DNA of 64,000 nt, taken from NCBI RefSeq assembly GCF_900107965.1, contig NZ_FNVU01000004.1:248001-312000 (forward strand), written 5' to 3'. Position 1 is the first letter of the stretch. Each line of letters opens with the position of its first letter. The translations under genes and the position numbers were made by a program. Under the pieces are notes generated by a model. That model was not told the origin of the DNA and did no database searches. It saw only the letters and a list, made by a program, of their open reading frames with translations. Positions 1 through 8,578 of this stretch are shown here, one piece after another. The stretch is from Actinacidiphila yanglinensis (GTDB taxonomy: Bacteria; Actinomycetota; Actinomycetes; Streptomycetales; Streptomycetaceae).

Positions 1-663
1 GGCGGTGCCCGTCGCGGCGGTGTCGTCGTCATCCACCACATGCCCGGATACGACCGGTCGACCAAGGAGATGGTCCGCCGCTTCGCCGAGATGGGTTACG
101 ACGCGGTCTGCCCGAACCTGTACTCCCGCGAGGCACCGGGGGCGGCTCCCGACGACGCGGCGGCCGTGGCCCGCGCGCAGGGCGGCGTTCCCGACGAGCG
201 GCTGGTCGGCGACGCGGCCGGCGCCGCCGCCTACCTGCGGGCGCTGCCCACCTCCAACGGCAAGGTCGCCGTGATCGGGCACTGCTCGGGCGGCCGCCAG
301 GCCGTGCTGGTCGGCTGCACCGTCGACGTGGACGCGGTGGTGGACTGCTACGGCGCCTTCGTCACCGGCACGGTGCCCGAGGGCTTCCCGCTCAAGGTCA
401 CCAACCTCGTCGACCGGCTGCCCGACCTCAAGGCCCCCGTGCTCGGCCTGTTCGGTGAGGAGGACACCCACCCCAGCCCGGAGCAGGTCGCCGAACTCGG
501 CAGCCAGCTCACCGAGTTGGACAAGGCCTTCGAGATCCACAACTACCCGGGCGCCGGGCACGGCTTCTTCGCGGTGGACCGCCCCAACTACAACGTCGCG
601 GCTGTTGCCGACGGTTGGGAGCGGATCGGGGAGTTCTTCGGCCAGCACCTGACGGAGGCGTGA
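1..663 (+). CDS. Dienelactone hydrolase family protein (5' end missing)
   Basis: The reading frame is open from the first base, so the gene starts upstream; 220 residues are visible. It is an alpha/beta hydrolase of the dienelactone hydrolase family, which opens lactone or ester bonds with a Cys/Ser-His-Asp triad in the cytoplasm. Visible signatures are the oxyanion region GVVVIHHMPGYD, the nucleophile elbow GHCSGG (Cys at visible residue 95), the acid in GEEDTHPS (Asp about 155) and the His in GAGHGFF (about 187). A Cys nucleophile is the classic choice in this family. An internal ATG at base 40 lies inside the conserved core and is not the true start. A DUF6295 gene follows after 7 bases, so the two are probably one transcript. 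The natural substrate cannot be read from the sequence. Confidence 0.88.
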   Translation, partial: GGARRGGVVVIHHMPGYDRSTKEMVRRFAEMGYDAVCPNLYSREAPGAAPDDAAAVARAQGGVPDERLVGDAAGAAAYLRALPTSNGKVAVIGHCSGGRQAVLVGCTVDVDAVVDCYGAFVTGTVPEGFPLKVTNLVDRLPDLKAPVLGLFGEEDTHPSPEQVAELGSQLTELDKAFEIHNYPGAGHGFFAVDRPNYNVAAVADGWERIGEFFGQHLTEA

Positions 664-670
664 GCCGGCA

Positions 671-937
671 ATGTGCACCTACACCACCGTCAAGGACGTC
701 GTCGACGGCAGCGCCAAGGGCCCGAACGGTTCCTGGTTCCACGTCACCGACGTGACCGTCTACTTCGACCACCCGGTCCACGCGATGGCCGAGCACACCA
801 TGAACATCGACTTCGCCAACCCGGCCAAGGGCCCCTCGGCCCGGGTCGCGCTGGAGTTGACGGCGGAGTCCGCGCGCACCCTGATCGCCGCGCTCCAGGA
901 CGCGCTGGCCGCGGTGCCGGTGGAGATGCAGGTCTGA
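671..937 (+). CDS. DUF6295 family small protein
   Basis: An 88-residue soluble protein beginning MCTYTTVKDVV, starting 7 bases after the hydrolase stop. The sequence, with a central YFDHPVHAMAEHTMNIDF segment, resembles the actinobacterial DUF6295 family, which I recall as often lying next to a dienelactone hydrolase gene. It has no signal peptide or membrane segment. Conserved His and Cys residues near the N-terminus and centre might bind a metal or cofactor, but no function is established. The close spacing suggests translation with the hydrolase and a role as its accessory protein; that is inference. The family name is from memory, not a search. Confidence 0.7.
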   Translation: MCTYTTVKDVVDGSAKGPNGSWFHVTDVTVYFDHPVHAMAEHTMNIDFANPAKGPSARVALELTAESARTLIAALQDALAAVPVEMQV

Positions 938-959
938 GCGCACCGTGACCCCGAGGCCG

Positions 960-990
960 CCCGGGCGCGGGTCCGCTCCCCGCGCCCGGG
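960..990. terminator. Bidirectional hairpin terminator between convergent genes
   Basis: A perfect 12-base inverted repeat, CCCGGGCGCGGG at 960-971 and CCCGCGCCCGGG at 979-990 with a 7-base loop, fills the 55-base gap between the DUF6295 gene (+) and the AfsR-type gene (-). It is followed on the + strand by GTTTAT. Its place between two convergent stop codons suits a terminator for both. Confidence 0.72.
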
Positions 991-992
991 GT

Positions 993-3900
993 TTATCCCT
1001 GCTTCCCGCCGGTGCCGGTCCGGGCTTCCGTGCCGGGGCCGGCGCCCCGGTCTGTACTGGTCCCGCTGCCGATATCGGCGCGGGCGTCGTGCGGGCCGTC
1101 CGGCCCGAGCCCGGCCAGGCCGCGCAGCGCGGCCTCCTCCTTCGCGGTCAGCCGGTGCGCCCGGGCCAGGTCCACCGCCTCCTCCCAGCAGGCGCGGGCG
1201 GCGCCGCGGTCGCCCCGGGCCAGGTGGGCGCGGCCGAGGATCTCCAGGACGTCGGCGGCCGTCGCCCGGTCGCCGAGCCGGTCGAGCAGGGCGAGCGTCT
1301 CGGTGAGGGCCTCCACCGCCTCCGCGGGCCGGCCCAGGGCGAGTTGCGCCTCGCCGAGGCTGCCCAGCGCGCGGGCCATGCTGACCACCGAGCCCCGCGC
1401 CCGCCAGGCCGCCAGCGCCTCGCGGAAGCAGTCCTCCGCGGCCTTCGGGTCGCCCGCCTGGAGGTGGGTGTCGCCGAGGTTGCCGAGCACCGTGGCCACC
1501 CGGTCGAAGTCGCCCAGCGAGCGGTGCAGTTCGAGCGATCTTCGGCCGTAGTCCAGGGCGAGGTCGTAGTCGCCGGTGCCGCTGTGCAGACCGGTGAGGT
1601 TGGTGAGGACCGCGGCGACCCCGCGCTGGTCGCCCGCCGCCTCGAACCGGGCCCGGGCGACGTGCAGATGGCCCAGGCCCACGTCGTACCGCTCGGCCAT
1701 GCAGTGGGCGACGCCGAGCCGGCTGTGCATCCACGCCTGCCCGAGCACGTCGCCGCCCGCGGTCACGCAGGCCATCGCCTCCTCCAGGCAGGCGGTCCAC
1801 TCACCGGTCCACCAGTACGCCTGGGCGTAGCCGAAGAGTCCCGCCGCGGTACGCCAGGCGACGTCCGGCCAGCCGTGGGCGATCGCGGTCCTGATCGACT
1901 CCCGGATCGCGGGCAGTTCGCGTACGCACCAGCCGAGCGCCTCCTCGTCACTGCCGAACCCGGCCGCGGGCACCACCGGTTGCTCCTCCAGCGGGGGCAG
2001 CGGGTGGCCCTCGGGGGCGAGGACGGCGAGCGAGGCGGCGACCGAGGCGGCGTACCAGACGGTGATCCTGCGCACCGCGGACCGGCGTTCCTCCGGGGCG
2101 AGTTCGGCGAAGGCGCAGACCGCGGCGTACTCCCCGACCAGGTCGTGGAACCCGTAGCGGCCCGGTCGCGGCGTCTGGAGCAGGTGCGCGTCGACGAGAG
2201 CTTCGAGGACGTCGTCGGCCGCGGGCCCGGACTCCCGGCCGAGCAGTGCGGCGGCGGCCGACGGGTCGACGCCGTGCCCCGGCCAGACGCCGAGCATCCG
2301 GAACGCCCGGGCCACGGCGCGCTCGGCGGCGATCGGGCTGTCCCGCATCGCGACGTAGCTCATCGCGAAGGTGTCCTGGACGGCGAGGCCGCCGGTGCTC
2401 AGCGCGTGCAGCCGGGAGCCGTCGGGACCGTCCAGGCGTTCGGCGAGCGCGGTCAGCGGCCAGTTGGGGCGGGCCGCCATCCGGGCGCCGGCGATCCGCA
2501 GGGCCAGCGGCAGCCCCCCGCACGCGGCCAGTACCCCTTCGGCGGCCTCGGGTTCGGCCGCCACCCGGCGGCTGCCGCACAGCGCGACCAGCAACTCCCG
2601 CTGCTCGCCGACGGTCAGCGGATCGAGTGCCAGCCGGGTGGCGCCCGGGAGTTCGGCGAGGGTGCGGCGGCTGGTGACGACCAGGGCGACGTCGCCGCCG
2701 CCCGGCAGCAGCGGGACCACCTGGGCCGCGTCGCCCGCGTTGTCCAGCATCAGGAGCAGGCGGCGGCCGTGCAGCGCGTCGCGCCACAGCACGGCCCGGT
2801 CGTCGGGGTCCTCGGGCAGCGGCTGGCCGTCCGGGCAGAGGTCGCCGAGGAAGCGGGCCAGCAGGTCGCTCGGGCAGCGGGCGCTGCCGGCGCCGAAACC
2901 GCGCAGGTCGGCATAGAGCTGCCCGTCGGGGAACTCCGCGCGCAGCAGGTGCGCGGCGCGGACCGCCAGCGCGGTCTTGCCGATGCCGCCCATACCGGAG
3001 ACGACCGCCACGCGGGGCCCGCGCTCCGCCGGGTCCCCGTCGCCGCGCAAGGCCGCGAGCAGGGTGGCGAGTTCGGCGCTCCGCCCGGTGAAGTCAGGTG
3101 TGTCGGCCGGGAGTTGGGACGGGCAGGGGCGGCGGGTGTGGGGCGCGCCGGCGCGGGCGGGCGCCGAGGGGGAGGCGGGGGCCGGAGTCGCCGCCGGGTC
3201 GGTGGCCGTCTCCGGGCCGGGCGGCGTTTCCGGGTCGGGGCGGGGCCGCGGCCCGGAACCGGCCGAGGTGGACGTTGCCGGGCCGGCGGTGGCCGGGCCG
3301 TGCCGGGGCGCGAACCGCTCCGGGGCGCCCGCCCGATCAGGCGTCGTCGAGGTACGCGCGGCATCCCCGGGACCGTCCGCGCGGGCGGCGCCGTCCGAAC
3401 CGTCCGTGACCTCCCCGCCGTCCGTACCGTTGCCCCGAGCGCCGCGGGCCGCCGCGCTGCCCTGCGCGGCGGGGCCGCCTCGCCCCGGAGGCCCGGTCCG
3501 CCCGAACGCCTCGCCCCCCGCGCGCCCGGTGCGACGGGGCGGCAGCGCGACACCGGCGGCCCGTGCCGCCTGCGCCAGCCCGGAGCGGATCTCCTCGCCG
3601 GAGTCCCCCGCCCGGGATGCGCCCAGCGGCGCGGGCGGCGCGGCGGGCGCGCAGCGGATCAGCGCGGGCTCGGCCAGGATCTCTCGGTAGGCGGCCTGCA
3701 CGGCGGAGTCCGGTTCCACGCCCAACTCGTCGACCAGGGTGCGGCGCAGCACGTGGTAGACCGCCAGCGCCTCGGCCTGCCGGTGGGTGCGGTGCAGGAC
3801 GAGCATCAACTGCCGGTGGAAGGTCTCGCGCAGCGGGTTCGCCGCGGCCAGCCCGGCCAGTTCCGCGGCTAGGCCCTGGTGCCGGCCGAGCGCGAGTTCC

Positions 3901-4442
3901 GCGTCGAAGTACCACTCCAGGGTCAGCAGCCGCGCCTCGACCAGGTGCGCCGCCAGCGCCCGCAGCCGGTCGGACCGCAGCGGAACGTCCGTCAGCGGGT
4001 CGCCGCGCCACAGGGGCAGCGCGGCCCCGCACTCGGTGAGCACCGTGGTCCAGTCCTCCGCGCGGTGCGCCACCCGGGCGGCCGCGTGGTGGCCGAGGAA
4101 GGTCCAGACGTCGAACTCGCCGTCGGCGACGTCCAGGACGTACCCGGACGGCGCGGCCCGCAGCCGGGAGCCGTCCCGGCCCTCCTCGCGCAGCACCCGC
4201 CGGAGCCGGGCGACGTGGTTGTGCAGCGAGGCGGTGGCGGTGGTGGGCGGGGTGTCGCCCCACAGCGCGGACTTGAGGCTGTCCAGCGGCACCGCGCGGC
4301 AGGGGGTGGACAGGAGTGCGGCGAGCAGTGCGCGCACCTTCTCCGAGCCGATCGGCCGGGCCGGCTCCTTGCCGTCGTCCCGGTCGCCGTCACCGTCGCC
4401 GTCGACGGAGACCGTCACCGTGCCGAGCAGGCCGAACCGCAT
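993..4442 (-). CDS. AfsR/SARP-family transcriptional regulator (SARP-NB-ARC-TPR)
   Basis: A 1149-residue pathway or global regulator. Domains in order: an OmpR-like winged helix (about residues 1-95, MRFGLLGTVTV onward), a bacterial transcriptional activation domain (about 96-245), a long Ala/Gly/Pro/Arg-rich linker (about 250-455), a nucleotide-binding NB-ARC module with P-loop GMGGIGKTAL (Lys near 489) and Walker B-like LLLMLDNAG, then TPR-like helical repeats to the C-terminus. This is the AfsR layout; the Streptomyces family protein of about 990 residues is shorter, mainly through its linker. The start at 4442 is chosen because AAGGAGG lies 7 bases upstream (4450-4456), although the frame is open further upstream. 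No biosynthetic cluster adjoins it, so it may be a global or distant-target activator. ATP binding and oligomerisation are inferred from the family. Confidence 0.92.
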   Translation of the reverse strand: MRFGLLGTVTVSVDGDGDGDRDDGKEPARPIGSEKVRALLAALLSTPCRAVPLDSLKSALWGDTPPTTATASLHNHVARLRRVLREEGRDGSRLRAAPSGYVLDVADGEFDVWTFLGHHAAARVAHRAEDWTTVLTECGAALPLWRGDPLTDVPLRSDRLRALAAHLVEARLLTLEWYFDAELALGRHQGLAAELAGLAAANPLRETFHRQLMLVLHRTHRQAEALAVYHVLRRTLVDELGVEPDSAVQAAYREILAEPALIRCAPAAPPAPLGASRAGDSGEEIRSGLAQAARAAGVALPPRRTGRAGGEAFGRTGPPGRGGPAAQGSAAARGARGNGTDGGEVTDGSDGAARADGPGDAARTSTTPDRAGAPERFAPRHGPATAGPATSTSAGSGPRPRPDPETPPGPETATDPAATPAPASPSAPARAGAPHTRRPCPSQLPADTPDFTGRSAELATLLAALRGDGDPAERGPRVAVVSGMGGIGKTALAVRAAHLLRAEFPDGQLYADLRGFGAGSARCPSDLLARFLGDLCPDGQPLPEDPDDRAVLWRDALHGRRLLLMLDNAGDAAQVVPLLPGGGDVALVVTSRRTLAELPGATRLALDPLTVGEQRELLVALCGSRRVAAEPEAAEGVLAACGGLPLALRIAGARMAARPNWPLTALAERLDGPDGSRLHALSTGGLAVQDTFAMSYVAMRDSPIAAERAVARAFRMLGVWPGHGVDPSAAAALLGRESGPAADDVLEALVDAHLLQTPRPGRYGFHDLVGEYAAVCAFAELAPEERRSAVRRITVWYAASVAASLAVLAPEGHPLPPLEEQPVVPAAGFGSDEEALGWCVRELPAIRESIRTAIAHGWPDVAWRTAAGLFGYAQAYWWTGEWTACLEEAMACVTAGGDVLGQAWMHSRLGVAHCMAERYDVGLGHLHVARARFEAAGDQRGVAAVLTNLTGLHSGTGDYDLALDYGRRSLELHRSLGDFDRVATVLGNLGDTHLQAGDPKAAEDCFREALAAWRARGSVVSMARALGSLGEAQLALGRPAEAVEALTETLALLDRLGDRATAADVLEILGRAHLARGDRGAARACWEEAVDLARAHRLTAKEEAALRGLAGLGPDGPHDARADIGSGTSTDRGAGPGTEARTGTGGKQG

Positions 4443-4927
4443 CCGTGCGCCTCCTTGGCCGTTGGCCCGATCGGTCGCGAAGGTGCCCGCGGCGCCGGAT
4501 GCCGGTGTCGCGCCGCCTCGCGAGTGCCGCCCTGGCCCGATCCTATGCGCGCGCCTGCCCCGTGGCACCGAACTGTCTTGCGATCGGAGCCGAACGGTCC
4601 CCTGGGTGCGCCGAGTTGCCGGGAGTGCGCCGAACGTCCGCTCAGGGTGTGCGGGGGGCGCGGCGCCGGGCGGCGGCCGTGGGGACGAAGCGTTAGCCAT
4701 ATGTTAGCGCTCGGTTGGCGGCCCTCCGGATGATGACGGAGTCGGGTCCGGCCGCGGCGGGTGCGCGCGGAAGCCCACCTTCCGCGAACGGGGGCACTCT
4801 CGCCGCGGTCGGGCCCGGGCATTCCTCTCCCGCGGCCCGCAGGACGTCCGCCGGCCGGGGCGGGACCCCCCGAGTGACGGGCATGGCGTTGCGGGGCGGC
4901 GGGCGGCGCCGCTGCCAGACTCGGGGA
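4443..4927. other. Divergent intergenic region, afsR-like / cupin
   Basis: About 485 bases with no convincing gene. It carries the ribosome binding site of the AfsR-type gene (4450-4456, minus strand) and must hold both divergent promoters. An imperfect direct repeat, GTTAGC followed 11 bases later by GTTAGC around a CATATG centre (4692-4708), is the only notable motif. The open frames here are GC-rich shadows. Confidence 0.5.
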
Positions 4928-5260
4928 ATGCGCAAATTCTCCCTGGATGCCAAGGTTCGCGAACACCTCCACGAGGCCACCGGGGCCTCCACCGGACGCA
5001 GCTCGGAGACCGTCTACGGCGGCCACGAGCGGGTGCTGCGCCAGACGCTGATCGCGCTGACCGCGGGCACCTCCCTCGCCGAGCACGAGAACCCGGGGGA
5101 GTCCACCCTGCTGGTGCTGCGCGGCCGGGTCCGGCTGGTGTGCGGCGAGGACCACTGGGACGCGATGACCGGGGACCTGCTGGTGCTGCCGCACGCCCGG
5201 CACGGCCTGGAGGCCCTGGAGGACGGCGCGGTGCTGCTGACGGTCGCCAAACTGCTCTGA
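4928..5260 (+). CDS. Small cupin-domain protein
   Basis: A 110-residue single-domain cupin beginning MRKFSLDAKVREHL. The two cupin motifs are visible: an HENPGESTLLVLRG segment (G-x5-H-x-H-like first motif with one His) and GDLLVLPHARHGLEA (second motif with two His). Such small beta-barrels bind a metal or small ligand and act as sensors, isomerases or dioxygenase-like enzymes. The start at 4928 is chosen because it opens the conserved domain; the frame extends upstream to 4715 without conserved sequence. It stands alone, divergent from the AfsR-type regulator and followed by a 300-base gap before tatA. The function is not known. Confidence 0.8.
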   Translation: MRKFSLDAKVREHLHEATGASTGRSSETVYGGHERVLRQTLIALTAGTSLAEHENPGESTLLVLRGRVRLVCGEDHWDAMTGDLLVLPHARHGLEALEDGAVLLTVAKLL

Positions 5261-5565
5261 AGGACGCCCCGATCGCCCGCCCGGCCCGGCTGCCGGGCCG
5301 CCCCGGGCCGGGTCGCGGCCGGTGTCCGCGGAGGTGGCGGAAACGCGCCGCCCGGCCGTTCGGGAGGGGGTCCGCGCAGGTGGCGGCGGGGGTCGGGGGC
5401 TCGGATGGCGGCGTCCGGAACGCGGGACGAAAGGGGTTGGGTCTTCCCGTTCACGAGCTTTTTGCGCATGCTTTGAGTACCCGGGTTGCCGTCGATGACG
5501 GTGGCAGGGTGACAATGCGACACTAGAGAGCTGTGAGTCGGCGATAACGAAACGAGGATCATCCC
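5261..5565. other. Intergenic region upstream of tatA
   Basis: About 305 bases without a credible gene. The 3' part turns less GC-rich (5450-5565) and should hold the tatA promoter; TTGCCG near 5485 and TGACAAT near 5510 sit 18 bases apart and could be -35 and -10 elements, though this is weak evidence. GAGGA lies 7 bases before the tatA ATG. Confidence 0.4.
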
Positions 5566-5847
5566 ATGTTGCGAAACGGGCTGGAGCCGTGGCACCTGAT
5601 CGTGGTGGCGATCGTCGTCATCGTGCTGTTCGGTTCCAAGAAGCTTCCTGAGGCCGCCCGCGGTCTCGGCAAGTCGATGCGCATCCTGAAGTCCGAGGCG
5701 AAGGCGATGAAGAGCGACGACGCGTCGGCCGCCGGCAGCGCGCCGACCGCGTCCACCACCCCGGCACCCGAGGCGATCACGCCCAGCGATGTGGTGACCG
5801 CCAACGAGACGAAGCAGCAGGAGCCCGCCACCGGCACCGCGAAGTAA
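5566..5847 (+). CDS. tatA: Twin-arginine translocase subunit TatA
   Basis: A 93-residue protein with the TatA plan: a short N-terminus ([11 protein letters not shown]), one membrane helix (about residues 9-24, [15 protein letters not shown]), the [17 protein letters not shown] hinge and amphipathic helix, and a charged, disordered tail rich in Ala/Thr/Pro. TatA oligomers form the variable pore of the Tat pathway, which exports folded proteins; a Tat substrate (the DyP peroxidase at 22.5 kb) is in this window. The FG motif and following Lys-Lys are conserved in TatA. GAGGA precedes the ATG. It is a single gene with no tatB or tatC alongside, as is common in Streptomyces, where tatA and tatC may lie elsewhere, so this could be a second tatA copy. 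Confidence 0.93.
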   Translation: MLRNGLEPWHLIVVAIVVIVLFGSKKLPEAARGLGKSMRILKSEAKAMKSDDASAAGSAPTASTTPAPEAITPSDVVTANETKQQEPATGTAK

Positions 5848-5900
5848 CCGCCGACCGCCGCCGCGGCACCGGTGGCACCGGCGCCGTCGGGCAACCGGCG

Positions 5901-5932
5901 GCCGGGTCCCGCGCGCCGCGGCAGGACCCGGC
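5901..5932 (+). terminator. Hairpin downstream of tatA
   Basis: A 9-base perfect inverted repeat, GCCGGGTCC and GGACCCGGC, with a 14-base loop, begins 54 bases after the tatA stop. There is no T-tract, which is normal for Streptomyces terminators. Confidence 0.5.
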
Positions 5933-6016
5933 AACCCAACAGGCCCCCCGCTTCCGGGACCCGGCAGTCTTGATACGTTCTTGACGTCCGGGTGCGGGAA
6001 GCGATCATGGGGGCCT

Positions 6017-7210
6017 GTGGTGTCGTCGGGGGCGGGGAGCGGGACCGTGCGGGGTCAGGACGCGGCGGACGGGACGGGGAGCGGATCCGGGCGCCCGGGC
6101 CACACCGGAGGGCACTCCGGCCACCGGCGCGAGGCCGTACCGCCGGAGTTCGTGGCCGGTTTCGCCGAGACGCTCGCGGAGATATCCCGCAGCTGCCGGA
6201 CCCTCACCCGCACCGAGCGCGAGAGCCGCCGCGTGCTGGGCGAGCACGCCGCGGACTCCGGTCTCTCGCTGCGCGACCTGACCGCCGTCCACCTCGCGAC
6301 GGCCCGGCGGGCCTGGTCGCACCTGCCCGGTGTGGCCGCGGCCCGCGACGCGGCCGAGCTGCGCCAGGTCGGCAGCGCCGTGCTCGCCGCGCTCGAGATC
6401 GGTATCGACGCCCTCGCCGAGGGCCATGCGCGTGCCCAGCGGCACGCGGTGCGCCGCGCCGAGGAGGCCCGGCGGGCGTTCGTCGACGACCTCCTCTACG
6501 GCCGCAGCGACCCGGGCCGGATCGCCGAGCAGGCGGAGGGCTTCGGACTGCGGCTGGCCGACCGTCACCTCGTCGCGGTGGCCGCACCGGCGGCCGGTGA
6601 CACGTATCACGAGACCCACCCGCTGCTGCACCGGATCGAGCGCGAACTGGCCGGCCGTTTCGGCGACCACGACCTGCTGGTCGCCCCCAAGGACGGCCGC
6701 ATCGTCTGCGTCGCCCCCACGGAGCAGCGGCCCGCCCTGGACGCCTTCGTCAAGCTCGCAGCCGCCGGGCGGGTCGCGCTCAGCCGCCCGCACAGCGGCG
6801 CCGTCGGGGTGGTGCGCTCCTACGAGGAGGCGCTCAGCACCCTCGACCTCGCCGCACGGCTCGGTCTGGAGGCGCCGGTGCTCAACGCGGTGGACCTGCT
6901 GGTCTTCCCCGTGCTCATGCGTGACCGCGCCGCGATGGCCGACCTGGTCCGTACGGTCCTCGGCCCGCTCGCGCAGGCCCGCGGCGGCGCCCGGCCGCTG
7001 GTGGAGACCATCTCCACCTACGCCGCCTCCGACTACGTCAACGCCGAGGCGGCCCGCCGCCTGGACCTCAGCGTCCGGGCGCTGTCCTATCGCCTGGAAC
7101 GCATCGCCGCGCTCACCGGCTTCGACCCCGACGACGCGCTGCAGCGCTACACCCTGGAGACCGCCGCCCTGGGCGCCCGCCTCCTCGACTGGCCCGCCCG
7201 CGAGATCTGA
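6017..7210 (+). CDS. PucR-type helix-turn-helix transcriptional regulator
   Basis: About 397 residues. The C-terminal 60 residues (YVNAEAARRLDLSVRALSYR onward, ending DDALQRYTLETAALGARLL) match the PucR C-terminal helix-turn-helix that ends this family. The middle (about 190-330) looks like a GGDEF-derived CdaR-type sensor domain, and the N-terminal part has helical segments with LSLRDLTAVHLATARRAW. Family members regulate purine, sugar-acid or stress genes and often act on neighbours. The frame begins at a TTG at 5981; two GTG codons at 6017 and 6020 after a G-rich stretch are more likely starts, so the exact N-terminus is uncertain. It is followed after 36 bases by the convergent marR gene. 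The target is unknown. Confidence 0.85.
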   Translation: MVSSGAGSGTVRGQDAADGTGSGSGRPGHTGGHSGHRREAVPPEFVAGFAETLAEISRSCRTLTRTERESRRVLGEHAADSGLSLRDLTAVHLATARRAWSHLPGVAAARDAAELRQVGSAVLAALEIGIDALAEGHARAQRHAVRRAEEARRAFVDDLLYGRSDPGRIAEQAEGFGLRLADRHLVAVAAPAAGDTYHETHPLLHRIERELAGRFGDHDLLVAPKDGRIVCVAPTEQRPALDAFVKLAAAGRVALSRPHSGAVGVVRSYEEALSTLDLAARLGLEAPVLNAVDLLVFPVLMRDRAAMADLVRTVLGPLAQARGGARPLVETISTYAASDYVNAEAARRLDLSVRALSYRLERIAALTGFDPDDALQRYTLETAALGARLLDWPAREI

Positions 7211-7246
7211 CGGATCCGACGCCCGGGCAGCGGCGCCCGCGGCCGG

Positions 7247-7819
7247 TCAGCAGGCGCCGGCCATCCCCCGCGGGTCGTCCGAGCCGTCCTCCTCGGCCGC
7301 CGTGCCGCGCTCCGCGTCGCCCGCCTCGCACGCCGCCGCGTCCTCCGCGCGGGCGGTGTCGCACTCCGTGCGCAGGCCCGAGCTGATCGCGCGGCCGATC
7401 TCGCGGAGGGTGTCGAGCTGCTCCGGGGTCAGGACGTCGAAGAGGTGCTCGCGGACCGCGGTGACGTGGCCGGGGGCCGCCGCGGCGAGGGCCTCGAAGC
7501 CCGCGGGGGTGAGCGCGCAGATCCAGCCGCGTCGGTCGGCGTCGGCGGGCCGGCGGTGCACCCAGCCGTTCTTCTCCAGGGCGGCGACGGCGTGTGAGAG
7601 TCGGCTGCGGGAAAAGAGCGAGGCATCGGCCAGCTCGCTCATCCGCAGGCACCGCCCCGGGGCCTCGGAGAGCCGGACCATGATCTCGTAGTACGCCATG
7701 GGCATGCCGGAGTCGCGGCGCAGCTGCCGATCCACGTACGCGGAGAACTCCACGCTCGCGGTCATGTAGGCCCGCCAGATCTCCTGCTCCCCGTCGGTCA
7801 GCCAGCGCACGTCGTCCAT
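7247..7819 (-). CDS. MarR-family regulator, divergent from yceI
   Basis: A 190-residue winged-helix protein. The MarR core runs from about residue 30 to 145: MRLSEAPGRCLRMSELADAS leads into the recognition helix SRLSHAVAALEKNGWVHR and the beta-wing DADRRGWICALTPAG. The last 35 residues are acidic and low in complexity. MarR dimers bind palindromes and release them on ligand binding or Cys oxidation. The gene is transcribed away from yceI across a 102-base gap holding an 11-base inverted repeat with half-sites 21 bases apart (7839-7881), a likely operator controlling both genes. The inducing signal cannot be read; YceI targets elsewhere respond to solvent or redox stress. Confidence 0.88.
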   Translation of the reverse strand: MDDVRWLTDGEQEIWRAYMTASVEFSAYVDRQLRRDSGMPMAYYEIMVRLSEAPGRCLRMSELADASLFSRSRLSHAVAALEKNGWVHRRPADADRRGWICALTPAGFEALAAAAPGHVTAVREHLFDVLTPEQLDTLREIGRAISSGLRTECDTARAEDAAACEAGDAERGTAAEEDGSDDPRGMAGAC

Positions 7820-7838
7820 GGCTCCAGCATACGTGTGG

Positions 7839-7881
7839 TTGAACTTTCAATACCAGCGCAGTATGGTCAGTGAAAGCTCAA
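7839..7881. promoter_or_regulatory. Inverted-repeat operator between marR and yceI
   Basis: TTGAACTTTCA (7839-7849) and TGAAAGCTCAA (7871-7881) are inverted copies with one mismatch, separated by 21 bases. The region is AT-richer than its surroundings and lies between the divergent starts at 7819 and 7922, so it probably overlaps both promoters and binds the MarR protein. Confidence 0.65.
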
Positions 7882-7921
7882 CAACCAGCACTACCCCAGT
7901 TTCCCTTTCAAGGAGCCCCTG

Positions 7922-8473
7922 ATGAGCACGCAGACCGAAGTGATCGACGGCTACGTCGCCGGCACCTGGAAGATCGACACCGTGCACTCCGACGTGTCCT
8001 TCTACGTCCGCCACCTGGGTGTCTCGAAGGTCCGCGGTCACTTCGCGGCCTTCGAGGGCACCATCGTCACCGCCGAGGACCCGCTGGAGTCCACGGTCAA
8101 CGCGGTGATCAGGACGGACTCGGTGAGCACGAACAACGAGGGCCGTGACACCCACGTGCGCAGCGCCGACTTCCTCGACGTCGAGCAGTTCCCGGAGCTG
8201 ACCTTCTCCTCCACCGGCATCCGGGCCAAGTCCTCCGAGGTCTTCGAGGTGGACGGCGACCTGACGCTGCACGGCGTGACCAAGCCCGTCACCCTCGCCC
8301 TGGAGCTGAACGGCTTCGGCACCGGCTTCGACGGCACCGTGGTGGCCGGCTTCTCCGCCGCCACCGAGATCAGCCGCGGCGAGTTCGGCGTGACCGGCGG
8401 TCCCGCCGGTGCCGCGGTCAGCGACAAGATCCGGATCGCCCTGGAGATCGAGGCCGCCAAGGCCGACGCCTGA
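7922..8473 (+). CDS. YceI-family polyisoprenoid-binding lipocalin-like protein
   Basis: A 183-residue YceI-domain protein with the hallmark start YVAGTWKIDTVHSDVSFYVRH and the motifs VRGHFAAFEG, SADFLDVEQFPELTF and VDGDLTLHGVTKPVTL. YceI proteins form an extended lipocalin-like barrel holding an isoprenoid or other amphipathic lipid; E. coli YceI is periplasmic, but this protein has no signal peptide and is probably cytoplasmic, as is usual for actinobacterial copies. AAGGAG lies 7 bases before the ATG. The divergent MarR gene and shared operator suggest induction by a stress ligand. The ligand is unknown. Confidence 0.93.
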   Translation: MSTQTEVIDGYVAGTWKIDTVHSDVSFYVRHLGVSKVRGHFAAFEGTIVTAEDPLESTVNAVIRTDSVSTNNEGRDTHVRSADFLDVEQFPELTFSSTGIRAKSSEVFEVDGDLTLHGVTKPVTLALELNGFGTGFDGTVVAGFSAATEISRGEFGVTGGPAGAAVSDKIRIALEIEAAKADA

Positions 8474-8487
8474 GCGGTTCCCGGTCC

Positions 8488-8578
8488 GGTCCCGGGGTGT
8501 CCCCGGGACCGCCGATCCCCTTCCGGCGACGGCCGTCGTACGCGCGTGGTTCAGCGCCTACGACGGCCGTCGCTTTTT
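8488..8578 (+). terminator. Double hairpin terminator after yceI, with T-tract
   Basis: Two stem-loops follow the yceI stop. The first, GGTCCCGGGG (8488-8497) and CCCCGGGACC (8501-8510), has a 3-base loop. The second is a perfect 15-base stem, 8526-8540 and 8559-8573, followed directly by TTTTT (8574-8578). A T-tract is uncommon in this genome and makes this the clearest intrinsic terminator in the window; it isolates yceI from the flotillin unit downstream. Confidence 0.88.

Noticed and set aside
945-3872. Long 975-residue open frame opposite the AfsR-type gene
   Set aside because: Its product is Arg/Gly/Ala-rich low-complexity sequence with no domain; the opposite strand has a clear SARP-NB-ARC-TPR protein. 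It is a GC-rich shadow.
993-4442. AfsR-type gene as marker of a biosynthetic gene cluster
   Set aside because: No polyketide, peptide synthetase, terpene or other pathway genes lie within the window around it.
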